Part shown: in pieces, positions 23,516-34,317 of the stretch
Numbering within the stretch: the stretch's first letter is position 1
How the letters are laid out: the number at the start of each line of letters is the position of its first letter
Origin: Cercis canadensis
Lineage: Eukaryota; Streptophyta; Magnoliopsida; Fabales; Fabaceae
Assembly (NCBI GenBank): GCA_003255065.1
Contig: QAOA01006682.1
Location: 626,169 to 690,168 of the forward strand
DNA: 64,000 nt
Direction: 5' to 3'
The notes under the pieces: generated by a model
The model's database searches: none
The model's input: only the letters and a program-made list of their open reading frames with translations
Told to the model about the DNA's origin: nothing
Made by a program: the position numbers and the translations under genes

Positions 23516-24472
23516 GGTTTGGTGTTTAGGGATCACAAATTAGGGTTTGGTGTCAAAATTTTAAGATTAGGGTTTGGGCCTTAGAAATTAGAATTTAGAG
23601 TTTGTGGTTCGGGGCTTTCAATTTTTGGGCTTGGGTTTAAGGTTTTGAGGGTTAGGGTTCGTATATTACAATTTAAGGTTAGGGCATAAATGTTTTTGGT
23701 TTTGTGTTCAGGACTAGAATTTTGTTTTTAGAGTTTTGAGTTTGGGGTTTGATATATGGGTTTTGGAATTGGAGTTTTGGGGTACGGAGTATAGGGTTTG
23801 GAGTTAGAATTTGTGAATTATGATTTGGGGTTTAGAATTAAGGGTTTATGGTTCAGGAATTAGGATTTAGGGTATAAGTTTTAGATTTGGGGACCTGGAT
23901 TTAGGGTTTTGAGATCAGGATTTTAAGTTTAAAGTTTCGGGTTTAGGATTTTGCGTTTTATGAAGAAAACGCTTGTGGGACCAGCGTTTTTATTATAAAA
24001 AGCATGTGGGACTCGCGTTGTCTTCATAAGACGCTGAAGGGACCAGCGTTTTCTATATAAAACATAGGTGGGACCAGCGTTTTTATTATAAAAAGCATGT
24101 GGGACTCGTGTTGTCTTCATAAGACGCTGAAGGGACCAGCGTTTTCTATATAAAACGCAGGTGGGACCAGCGTTTTCTATATAAAACGCAAGTGGGACCC
24201 GTGTTTTCTTTATAAAACGCTGAAGGGACCAGCGTTTTCTATAGTGCACAACTCCAGCGTCTTTTTAACTTTGTTATTCGCGTTTTTTACCTAAAACGCA
24301 TATACAATAACAACGTTTTTTAGTTAATACGCATATCTCTTCAGCGTTTTTTTCAAAAAACGTGTATGCGTTTATTAAGCAAAAAAAAGAGACCCATTTC
24401 TATATATACTTTGAAAACTAACCCATATCCGCATTTATTTTATAAAAAGGCATTAATTCAGTCATTTTGCCC
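23516..24472. repeat. right long inverted arm of the palindrome
   Basis: Reverse complement of the left arm, but longer because a ~90-bp unit (from GACCAGCGTTTTTATTATAA to the next GACCAGCG) is tandemly duplicated between about 23985 and 24165. Confidence 0.8.
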
Positions 24473-24480
24473 AAAATATT

Positions 24481-26700
24481 GGCCTTACAAGGTGATTTCC
24501 ATGTCCAGTCACTACATGGTTGTCTTCAAAGTTGAATGGTTGTCTTCAAAGTTGAATGCTGGGAGAATTTCCAAAAATGGATTTTAAGGAGCTATGTGCA
24601 AATTAAATGGTAATGGATCAATTATAATTACCAATTGATTGCACAATCTTATAAATTTTATATGGTAATCAATCAATCCAAAATTAAGGTCAAAGCTTAA
24701 ATTTATCTAATTAAATGGTACTAAATCAATTATAATCACCAATTAATTGTGATAAGTTCTAATAATTTCAATTTTATACTTATTTTCATACTTAATAAAT
24801 TTTAAATATCCAAAAGCGTAAAATTATGGTGATATCAATTTTGTGCTCTGATTTTGAATTAGATATATCAAATAAATATTGAAAAGTATATTGTCATATT
24901 AAAGCAATCAATTAAATATCTCATACAAATATCAATGATAATCAATCAGTCCATAGTTAATTTGCAAAATTAAATTGCCAAAATTAAATAGTTATCAATC
25001 AATTATAATTGTCATTTGACTATAAAATATTATAATTTTTTCATTTATAGTTATTTTCATATTTAATAAAAAAAATATAATTGATATTAATGTCATTAAA
25101 TAACTTCTTTTTTTAGAGTTTCTAACTTTTAATATTTTAAAATAAAAAAAAATTCAGATTGTGAGGAATGAAGCAATTTAAAATTATTAATAAAACATCA
25201 AAAACCAATTTGAATTTAAGGCCTTAGTTGCCTTGCTTAAAAAAATTAGTATTAAGTTTGATTTTCTTTCAGTGAAAAGTATTTAAAAAATCATTTATAA
25301 TTTGAAGTATGTATGTTTTTGAATTGGAAACTTTGAAAATATAATTAAAATTAGTGGTATTCAACAACTTCCATAATTAGCACATATAATTTCTCTAATT
25401 TGAAATCAATGTCTTAATTGTCCTACTTAATTAGGGCATTACATGTCAGAATGTATCTGGACTAAATTACAACTAAATACATGTGCTTAAAATTAAATGA
25501 AATTAAATTAAATATGAAAATTAAAAGAAAAACCTCCTAATAATTACTTTTCTTAAATTTCTTCAAATTTCAACTAAATGCATTATTTCCTTTTGGCACA
25601 CATTGATTTCCTTAAATGAGGAAATTTGGAATTGCCTCCTTATAATTATAACCACCAATGAATTAAGAATTTGAATTTTGAATTTCATAATTAGGGATTT
25701 TTTTGTTGTGCGTCCTTATACATAGGTCTATATAGGGGTCTTGCCCCTCCCTCTCTCTTCATATGCGCATTTGTCTTCCTCCTCGACCACTCAAGGTATT
25801 TGTCTTCCCTTTCTTCTTGCCTCTCTATCTGTTATGGTTTTTGTTTATCATCTCCACTTTTTGATGTCAACTAATTTGTTTTTCTCCTTCTCTTCTCTCA
25901 CTTCTCATCCTAGATGATTGATGTTTCAAAAATTTATCGTCTTCGATTCTTCTCTCACTTTCTCCATTAGATGGTTCTAAATGCCTCACATCTCCAATTA
26001 TTTGATCTATGATATCTAAACATTTTTGCAAGTTCAAATATAAAGTTTTTGTGGTTCCTTCTTATACATTTTATTCTACGCTATATCATCATATATCTCA
26101 CTTTTTCAGTTTATGGGTGTCTTCCAAAAGTTATATACATGTACGATTTGTTTTTTCCCATGTAAGTGACTAAAAGCAAATCATATACTTATTCAAGCAG
26201 AGAAAAACAAAAAGGTCAGTAACTCAATCTCTTTTTTTTCCCCACAATTTCTTTGTTTCTCCTTATTGAGGAATATAAGAGTTTACAATTACTATTCTCT
26301 TCCTTCTATGATTTTTAATCAGATTTTCTCTGTATGATTGGATTGAATTCTTTTTTAATGGGAATCTCTCTATTTGATTTACTACATACATGTTTCCTAT
26401 CTTTGCAAATAGTTTGGGTTTGATTTACTATATAGGATTATATCATGAATCTTCTTTATATCAATTTGTTGTTGAATTATGAGTGTTTTATTGGGTTTTT
26501 TCCTTGATGGGATTTTGGGCACTTTTTATTAGCAAAGAATTAAGTTCAACATGTTGATATATTTTTTATATTTAATTTTGTTTTTGATCGTGTTTGATTT
26601 TTCTTTATAATGAACAATTTTCCTTTTTATATGAGAAACTCATGAATCACCCGAAAATGTTTATAAAGACCCGTTTATGCTTATTGTCCATAGTTGGAAT
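24481..26700. other. AT-rich repeat-derived DNA, no gene seen
   Basis: A 20-bp tandem duplication (GGTTGTCTTCAAAGTTGAAT, twice) lies at 24518-24557. 24595-25030 holds copies of the dispersed AT-rich repeat also found at 19300-19630 and 32540-32690. A TATA-type leader (GGTCTATATAGGGG) at about 25725 is followed by C/T-rich sequence like the Helitron leaders at 7040/18300 and 27950/31650, so a Helitron body probably begins upstream of the helicase relic at 26740. Confidence 0.5.
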
Positions 26701-26739
26701 TGTGATCATATATTCATAGAAGTGGTAAAATAGATAAAT

Positions 26740-27250
26740 GATTATATGATTTCCTTGATGCCTAATGATAAGAAAGTTGTCCAGACAATACATGCAAATC
26801 ATTTGGGAATAGAATGGATGACATCCGAATTCCTAAATAACATCTCCATGTTCGGCCAACCAAATCACAAGTTATCGTTGAAAGTTGGTTTGTCAATCAT
26901 GTTATTGCAGAAAATTAGTCTCCGTAATGGACTATGCAATGGTACGAGGCTAATCATCACATAGCTTGAAAAAATATGTGATTGAAGCAAAAATTATTTT
27001 TAGAAAGTAATTCAAGAGAGAAGATATTCATCACAAGAATGAATTTAACATCATATGACTGAAGAATGCCATTTCAATTAAAATGGAGGCAATTCCCCCT
27101 ACAAGTATGCTTTGCTATGACAATAAATAAGAATTAGAAGCCGGAGTGCTCTGAAGGTGTTATTAATAAATTCATATGAGATGACCATAAAGAGCACAAA
27201 GAACATGGTCTACAAGGAGGTGTTCCATAAGATCAATCGAAAATGTATGT
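26740..27250 (+). pseudogene. Helitron helicase relic (Pif1-like C-terminal part)
   Basis: A 72-residue frame (26746-26961) contains LSLKVGLSIMLLQKISLRNG + LCNGTRLIIT, preceded by the IEWMTSEFLNNISMFGQPNH segment. This is the conserved C-terminal block of the Pif1-type helicase in plant Helitron Rep/helicase proteins (usual form: LKVGxPxMLLRNxxxxxGLCNGTRL). Downstream, in broken frames, further weak matches follow (an IP/F-rich segment, then a segment ending in an AMTINK-like motif near 27110). A complete Helitron protein is over 1000 residues, so this is a small decayed fragment. Its stop comes directly after LIIT, and in-frame stops and frame changes follow. Confidence 0.8.
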
Positions 27251-27499
27251 TATAAATCTTAAGCCCTACAAATTCTAAAGATAGTTCTACATAATAAAGA
27301 TATACTTATATATTTTTGTCCTGGTCCTATAATATAATTTCAGGTACATAGGGAAGTGGTGAGCCCTTAGCAAAGAATCATGTTAATGGCAGTTCAAATC
27401 AAGTACTATATGTTATTTCACCGATGTGATATCACATTACTACATTCTCTGATTATAAAAAATTGTATAAGTAAGAACTGATCATGAACTTTATTTTGT

Positions 27500-27539
27500 G
27501 CCGCCCCCGTCCTACCTGACCACACATCGCGCAAGGCAT
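27500..27539 (+). mobile_element. possible Helitron 3' end
   Basis: GCCGCCCCCGTCC...CACATCGCGCAAGGCATT resembles the GC-rich hairpin region near Helitron 3' termini (a CATCGCGC core), and lies 250 bp after the helicase relic in the right order. A clean CTRR end is not visible. Confidence 0.35.
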
Positions 27540-28048
27540 TCTATCAGTATAACTATAAAAGGAATATGCAAATGCTTCATAGCTTGTCACGTGGCACTCG
27601 GAGAAATTAAATATTCACATTTAATGCTATTCAAATTACAAAAAAAAATGTAAAAATGATATATTATTACCATCCGAATTGTATTCATATATTTACATTT
27701 GTTATAACCGAAAATTATTAATAATTATTGGAAATTGAAAATTTGAAAATTGTTGAGAAATTTATTAAATTAATTACAATATTATTAATTCAAATTTAAT
27801 ATTCAAAAATCATTAATAATTAGTTATAATCAAAAATCAATTAATTACGGTTTATTATAATTGCCAAGTATACTCCCAAATTTGTGCACCACAATAAATA
27901 TTGATTTGTCAATGAGAATTCAAAAATTAGGGTTTGGTGTATGTTCGTCTATAAACCTCTATATATAGTACACTCCATATGAGGCTCACCCCATCACGAA
28001 TTTGTCAAGTGTTTTCCTCTATCTATAGAAACTCTTAGGTTTGCTCTT
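27540..28048 (+). mobile_element. Helitron-like 5' end and leader (second copy)
   Basis: It starts TCTATCAGTATAACTATAAA and is followed by CTTGTCACGTGGCACTCGG, the same layout as the end at 6503 (TC, TATA block, then a TGACAAGTGTCC-like box). A leader with CCTCTATATATAGTACACTCC follows at 27950. The body is interrupted at 28048 by a Tat/Ogre-type LTR and resumes at 31643 with the TCTT...TCTCCATCTC leader type. Confidence 0.5.
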
Positions 28049-31000
28049 TATAGACATTGTATTTTGTCCGGGTTTTTCTTATGGTTTAAAGATATATATA
28101 TAAAAAAAAAAAGATAAATTCTTAAATTCTAATTAGTGTTTTATTTATTTATTGTTTGGCTTTTTGTGATTAAAGAAACCCTAAGCCCAATCCATTGTCA
28201 ACTTATCCCATTTTTATTTAAGCTTATTTGGCCCATCTTTTGTTTTTTAATTTTTGTAAATAGTAGATAAAAAAATATAAACAAGTTTGGTTAATTAATT
28301 GTTGCATCATTGTATCTAAAGGAGCCAATAGGAGAGCAAGGAATAGATTTCCTTCTCTCCCCATTGGTCCAAGCTTGGTTTATCCTCTTTTTAATTGAAT
28401 AACTAAGTAACTAAGTAAATAAAAGCAAATAAAAAAAAAAAAGGCTGGGTGGCAGTTATTAAAAGGGCAAAATAAAAAATGATAATGGAAAATATCTAAG
28501 GCAAAGGAAGCTATATGCATATGTCAAGGGGAGAGAAAGGATTCAGCAAAGGAAAAGAGGCAGAAATGGTTCCTTTGGGAGAGAGTTATACGCATAAAGG
28601 AAAGAAAGGATTCAGCTGAGGAAAAGAGAAGCAGAAATCGGTTTTTGAGCAGGAAGAAAAGACCAGAAACGAGTGAGATAGAAAGCAAGAGAAACCAAGG
28701 AACCAGAGGAGAGAAAACCAACCAAATAGCAGAGGAGGAATAGAGAGGAATTCGGAGAAAGGTGAAGAGCAGAAAGGAGGGTGCTAAGAAGGAACAAAGA
28801 AGCAATTAATTGCAGTAGAAGAAGAGAGATAGCAACAAATTTATTATCAAAGGTATGAATTTTGTATAGTTCTTACTCTACATGGTCATTCTTATTTGAT
28901 TTCGTGATTCTGTTGGCTAGTTATGCATTGTTGATACTGCTAAAGTTTATGTATGCAGATTTTATTTCCCCTTTTATTCGGGTAAACTTGCTTCAATCTG
29001 TTTGAGTTTGCAATGCTCTGTTAAGAGCCAATTTAATTGTTTCCATTTCTGTCCAGTTAATTTCAAAGTTGATAGAGGCGAATCCCTGCTGGTCCTGCTC
29101 TGTGTGGTATTTGTTTGTTGATTTTGGTGTAGCATTTTGCTTTTATATTCTGTGATTATTAAACATACTGCTATTCTTCGTAATACTTGGTAGTATGAAC
29201 TCCTGGGAGATGGTTGAATGTACTTTGAAATGTGAACTCACACTAATATGTTTCTAAAATTTCAGTGTAAATCTTCAGTGCATACTTCTCCTCTTTAAAA
29301 AATTGTTTGTACGTAGTTTTTGGGGGTGCTCTATGCTGCATTTTTGTTTAAAGTTCTAGCCCTATTTTGGTGTTTTGTTTGTAATGGTTGGTTGTAGGTA
29401 ATTTCTGTTTTAGGCTAGTCATTTTTAATTTTTCTGCACTTTGGTCTGTTTGTCCATGTCTTATTTTTGCCATATTATGTTTTTATAAAAATTAAAACTC
29501 AGAATTACTGAGTGTGGTTTTTGAGCTGGCTGTTACTATTATTTTTGGGGTGGAAGTTGTTATTTTTTCATGTTATTTTGATGTTTGTTTGATGGCAACT
29601 TTGGGTATTTGTTGTGATATTGTTTAAGGGCATGTTTTAGAGATCAATTCTAGGATGTTTATCATGTTCTTTTTATAAAATTTTGAGTGTTGCTTTGGGT
29701 TGTTTTGAAGTGATGTTTTTGTGTATTTTGACTATTGTGCTCCCATGTTTCCATTGCTGCTGGGATTTGGTTGCTTGCCTTATTGTGGAGTGATTTTAAA
29801 ATTGATTTGTCATGGCTTTAGCAGAGAAAGAATGTTTGCATGCCATTTTCACTACTGCTAGTTTTCTGTCTAGCAGCACTTAGTATTTAATTTATTTTTG
29901 GAGCTGTAGGGCTCCAAATTAAGCGATGTTGGTCTCATTAGAACTGTAAGATGTATAGCTTTAATGTATGCAATTTTCATATTTTTTTTGTCTAGTTTAC
30001 TCCCAATTTTGGTTTAAATATAGTTGTTCAATGCTACACTGACAATGATGCCCTGTCTCTGGCAGTGTTCGGTATTTTATTTCTTTCTAGAGTTATATAG
30101 CTCCAAATTACATGGTTCTTGTCTCTTTAGAACTATAAGATGAATGTTTTCAATGTGTTCAACTTTCATATTTTTTGCATGTCTAGTTTATTCCCAGTTT
30201 GAATGTGAATAAGACTATTTTCTGCACTGTCAGTGCTACTAGTTAGCACTGGCAGCACATCGTCTTTCGTCTCTAGTTTAAGTTGTATAGCTCCAAACTA
30301 AGTGATGTTGGTCTCAATTGAATTGTAAGATGTGTGGCTTCAATGTATGTAATTTTTAAAATTTTTGCATGACTAGTTTGCTCCCAGTTTTGACTCGAAC
30401 ACAGCTATTTCAGATAACTTATGAATATGTGAATTCTTTGGACTTCCTTCGAACTTGTCTCTTGATAAGGATGGTGGTTCTAGGCATGTTTGGTGGCTGT
30501 CCTGGGGTATTATGCCTCATTTCTCTGTGTATTTTGCTTATGTGTTTAGCTGTCATTCTAGTACCATTCTTATGTGTAACAAATCATTTTTTCTATTCCA
30601 AGGCATTTTAAAAGTTGTTCTTTGCATCTCTTGAAGTGTTACTTGAGTGTATTTGTTTTCTAGTGTTTTTGCTATTTTGCATTTGTTTGTGTCCATTGTT
30701 TAAGGTTCTATGTGCCATGTTATTTTGGATTTTAATTCTCATGCATTGTTGGCACTATTCTAAGGGCTGTTTAGAGTTTGATTGTGCATTTATTGATGAT
30801 TTTGGATTATTCCATTTGACGCATGTGGAGATTAAATGTGTGAGTCACTTTGGTATATTTTTTTTTAAGTCTTAAGTCTTGCCTAACCTGTATTTTGGTG
30901 TATTCATGAACATCCTTGGATACAACTCATGGTAATTATGAGTATGAGCAAATTGGAAGGCCCAACCAGAAGATACCTAGCTGCAAGCTTGGAGCAAGAA

Positions 31001-31642
31001 TGTGTTTTATTTATCTCATTATTATTATTATTATTATTTATGTAAATTAATATTTCTCAGTACCTAGATTTTGAGACAAGTTTTGTAATATTTAAAATCA
31101 TGCATTTGTATTGCATATAAAATATATATGTGCCACATAATATCTGCATGTCCCTTCACTTATCATAGGAGGATAGGGCGAGTCAGTCATATATGAGATG
31201 TCTTTTTTCTATTCGATCTAAGTGAAGGTAGCGCCACCCTGGACGGTCACTTTATGTGATGAAGGGGTGGAAGGATTTAGGTCTCGGTAGATAATTCATA
31301 CATTGCACATTTAAATTATTTGTTTTTATTTTTGTCAAATATAATTTTAGAGTAAATAAAATACACATTTTTTGTCATATTATGTTCGCACAATTAATTT
31401 AGGGTAACTGTCTTTAGACGGATGCTGTAGGGTGCCTAACACCTTCCTCATGCATAAATAGACTCTCGAACTTTCTCTGATTCGTAGACCATTATTATTT
31501 TTTTATTATTAAAAAAGAGATTTTTCAATTATTTCTCATTTTCCTGATACAATTGGTGGCAACTCTAAGTTTTTTTATAAAAATTAATCTTTTTTCTAAG
31601 TCCCTCATTCTTGTCGTAGCAACATTCGGGTACTTTGTGACA
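28049..31642 (+). mobile_element. solo LTR, Tat/Ogre-like Ty3/gypsy, 3.6 kb
   Basis: The right end contains TAGGGTGCCTAACACCTTCC, then a CTCTGATTCGTAGACC block, GGTGGCAACTCTAAG and the terminus GGGTACTTTGTGACA. This order is known from the 3' ends of Tat/Ogre-type LTRs. The left end aligns with that of the second copy (42841-44942). A perfect 5-bp target duplication CTCTT (28044-28048 and 31643-31647) proves a single insertion. The 3.6-kb length suits Ogre-type LTRs. A purine-rich leader (28500-28850) precedes a run of three ~188-bp tandem units (29870-30420). It lies in a Helitron. No internal region is left. Confidence 0.82.
29870..30420 (+). repeat. three ~188-bp tandem units inside the LTR
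   Basis: Landmarks GTCTCATTAGAACTGTAAGATG-like at 29933, 30120 and 30310 give a period of 187-190. Each unit holds GGAGCT-TAG-GCTCC, then GTCTC...AGAACT-TAAGATG, then TTTTTTGCATG, then a CCCAGTTT block and GCACT-CAG. These are the landmarks of the 190-bp satellite at 34318-41640, in the same order. Confidence 0.8.
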
Positions 31643-34317
31643 CTCTTCTTAATCATTTTTTCAAAAGCTGTATTTTTCTTCGTCAATATCTATTTTATTA
31701 GCTTATGAATATGTTTTGCTCTATATTCCTTATTTGCTTGATTTCCTCCATCTCCAAAGAGAATAAGGTATGCTCTTTCCTCCATCTCCATCTCTATTTT
31801 TTTCTTTTTTGGCTGGGGGGAGATGAATTTGATCTACTGTTATTGTGTATGTACAATGATGCTCCAAAGTTGTTCGACAGGTGCATGCAAAGTCTTTGTT
31901 ACAAGTATCACTAGTTTGAATTATTTTGCCTTGAACCAAAAATATAGACATATTTTAGTAATTATTTATATCTTTTTATATAAATAGATGTTCCTTGAAA
32001 AAAATCAACTACTAAAATACTATTTCACATACTAAATTATGCCAACACTATTCTGTTTATGTATAGCCAAGATATCAATGAAAGATATATCATTGTTCTG
32101 TTTATGCCATATTGCTAATTTGTTCCTAGTCAGTGCTAAAAGAATGGTATAATTATGGAAGTAATAAAATTTGAATATTTAATTATTATCATTTTTATTT
32201 AATTTTAAATATGCATGTTTGGTGAAATTACTTTTTTGGCCTACTTTGGATTTGAATTCCTACTTTAATGATAATTGAAATACAATATTAAAAATAATGA
32301 ATTTAAGTCATAAATAAAATCAATCAGCATTAAAGATATACATCAATGCACTTTGGTGCTTAATTATTTTCCAATGAATCAATTATGTAATTTTAAATTA
32401 ATTTTGAATTTATATATTTTTAAAAATTCCAAATGTAGGAAATTACATATTTGGGTTTCTAACACTAATTCAAACCCTCCAACAATAAATGGTTTGATTT
32501 TCAATCAATCAATTATCAAATCAATATTGAAAATTTAATTTTTATATTAAAGCAATCAGTCAAACATCCCATACAAAAATAAATGGTAATCAATCAATCC
32601 ATAATTAATTTAGAAGTTGAAAATTTTCAAATTAAATATTTATCAATCAATTATAATTGTCAAGTTGATTGCATAATATTTAAAATTTTCTATTTATAAT
32701 TATTTTGGTATTTATTTATTTAAAACCATCCAGAAGTGTTAAAATATGGTAACATCAATTTTATTTGTCGACTTTAAATTTTATTTATTAGGAAAAATAA
32801 ATTTGTATTGCTAAAGAATATGAAAAATCATAAATTTGTATTGCTTGATGATCAATAAGGAAACAACATAAGAAAAATTTTAAGTTAATGAAAAAATAGA
32901 TATTGCAACCAAATTAATAGATGCTTAGTTTTCAGAAGTTTTATTTTTACAGAGTAGAGCTTGAACACTGACTATCAAGTAAGGTTATAAGCACAAATAA
33001 ATAAATTCATAAACTTAGATTTTTTATAAAATAATAAATACGAAATTAATATAAAAATCAAAAAATTTATAATAATTTCAATCACATGCTGATTATAATT
33101 TATTGATTAGTAATTAATTTTGAAATTTTTAAGATTATAATTGTAGTTAAAATTACATTAAGAAAATTTTGAAAGTGAAATTCAACATTCATTTTGCCTA
33201 ATTTAACTGTCATCAATGCGTGACAAATAAAAAACATGTATGTAGTTGTCTTTTAGTCTACATACATTTTGACATGTAATGCCATAATTAAGCAAGGAAA
33301 TCAAGAAATTGATTTTAAAGTGATAAAAAAGTGCCTTAACAAGAAATAGACGGCAATAATCAAATTAAATTTAATGATTGCAATTAATACTCATTTCAAT
33401 TTAAATTATCTAAAGTACAAGAATTAGTCAAAAATGTTATAAACTTCGAGGCTCAAACTTCAGAATTTTGAATTCCTATTCAATGAAAGTAATTCAAAAT
33501 TTGAATTGTGTTAATAAATATATTCAATCGGCATTGAACTGCAATTCAGAATTTTTTTGCAATTATTAACTTACCAAATTAAATGTCTATCAATTAATTA
33601 TAATTGGCATGTAATTGGAATTGTTGTATATTCTCTCATTTTTTATTAATTTTGAATTTAATTAATTTTAAATAACTCAAGTTTGTGAAATTACTTAATT
33701 AGACATGTAATCCTATTTGAAACCTAATAACAATTTATACAAATATTAAAAGAATAGTTTCTTAAATGATAGTTTGACAAATGGTACTACGAATGAATTT
33801 ATTATCAATTTAATAATTTAAAATTTGTAAAAAATATCAAAATTTTGAATTCATATTCAATGAGAAAAAAAATTAAAAATTTAAATTTTGCTAATAGATA
33901 TATTCAATCACCATTGAAGAAGAGTTCAAAAAAGTTCTGAAATTATTAACTCTCCAAATTAATTGTCAATCAATTAATTATAATTGGCATATGATTGAAA
34001 TTAATTGTTATATATATATTTTTTATTAATTTTATATTTATTTAATTTTAAATAATCCAAGTGTGTGAAATTACTTAATTAGGCATGTAACCCTATTTGA
34101 AATCCTCCAACAATAAGTAATGCAATCGCTTTGCAACCGATGTAGGCTAAATTATCTACTAATAAAATAATTTTTGTATGTGCTTCTCTAAATTATTCAT
34201 AGTTTGCATTTCTTGGGATTTCATTTTATTGTAGGTTTATGTTGTTACCTCATGCAATCACTTTGCAACCCTATTTTTGTATGTTGTTACCTCATGCATT
34301 TTTTGGGATTTCATTTC
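31643..34317. other. AT-rich repeat DNA, resumed Helitron-like body, no gene
   Basis: It begins with the CTCTT target copy and a C/T-rich leader (31643-31810). 32540-32690 repeats the dispersed AT-rich unit. 33430-33760 and 33830-34130 are diverged direct copies of one another (shared ATTAATTATAATTGGCAT and GTGTGAAATTACTTAATTAG + CATGTAA). Short duplications (TATGTTGTTACCTCATGCA) lie at 34235-34300. No coding sequence is supported. Confidence 0.55.

Larger units (their letters stand above)
21689..24472. mobile_element. MULE-like palindromic element, 2.8 kb, with telomere-like arms
   Basis: Ends GGGCAAATGACTGAATTAAT and (reverse complement of the right end) GGGCAAAATGACTGAATTAAT are flanked by AAAATATT on both sides (21681-21688 and 24473-24480), an 8-bp target duplication as in the Mutator superfamily. 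The terminal inverted repeats are extremely long: about 870 bp on the left and 950 bp on the right, visibly ~95 % alike. The outer ~450 bp hold alternating GCGTTTT/AAAACGC palindromes. The inner part is a degenerate CCCTAAA-like (left) and TTTAGGG-like (right) repeat. A ~0.95-kb centre (22570-23515) is also TTTAGGG-like but unpaired. No transposase, so non-autonomous. Confidence 0.85.

Noticed and set aside
22110-23930. An interstitial telomere array
   Set aside because: The heptamer is highly irregular, flips direction in the middle, and lies wholly inside a transposon with its own target duplication.
21912-24249. Frames such as MHYRKRWSLQRFIKKTRVPL with internal repeats
   Set aside because: They are read-outs of the AAAACGCTGGTCCC-type repeats in the MULE-like arms, which lie as inverted copies on both strands.
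30369-30875. Hydrophobic plus-strand frames in the 3.6-kb LTR
   Set aside because: They are T-rich LTR sequence without any motif. The LTR boundaries and target duplication explain the region.
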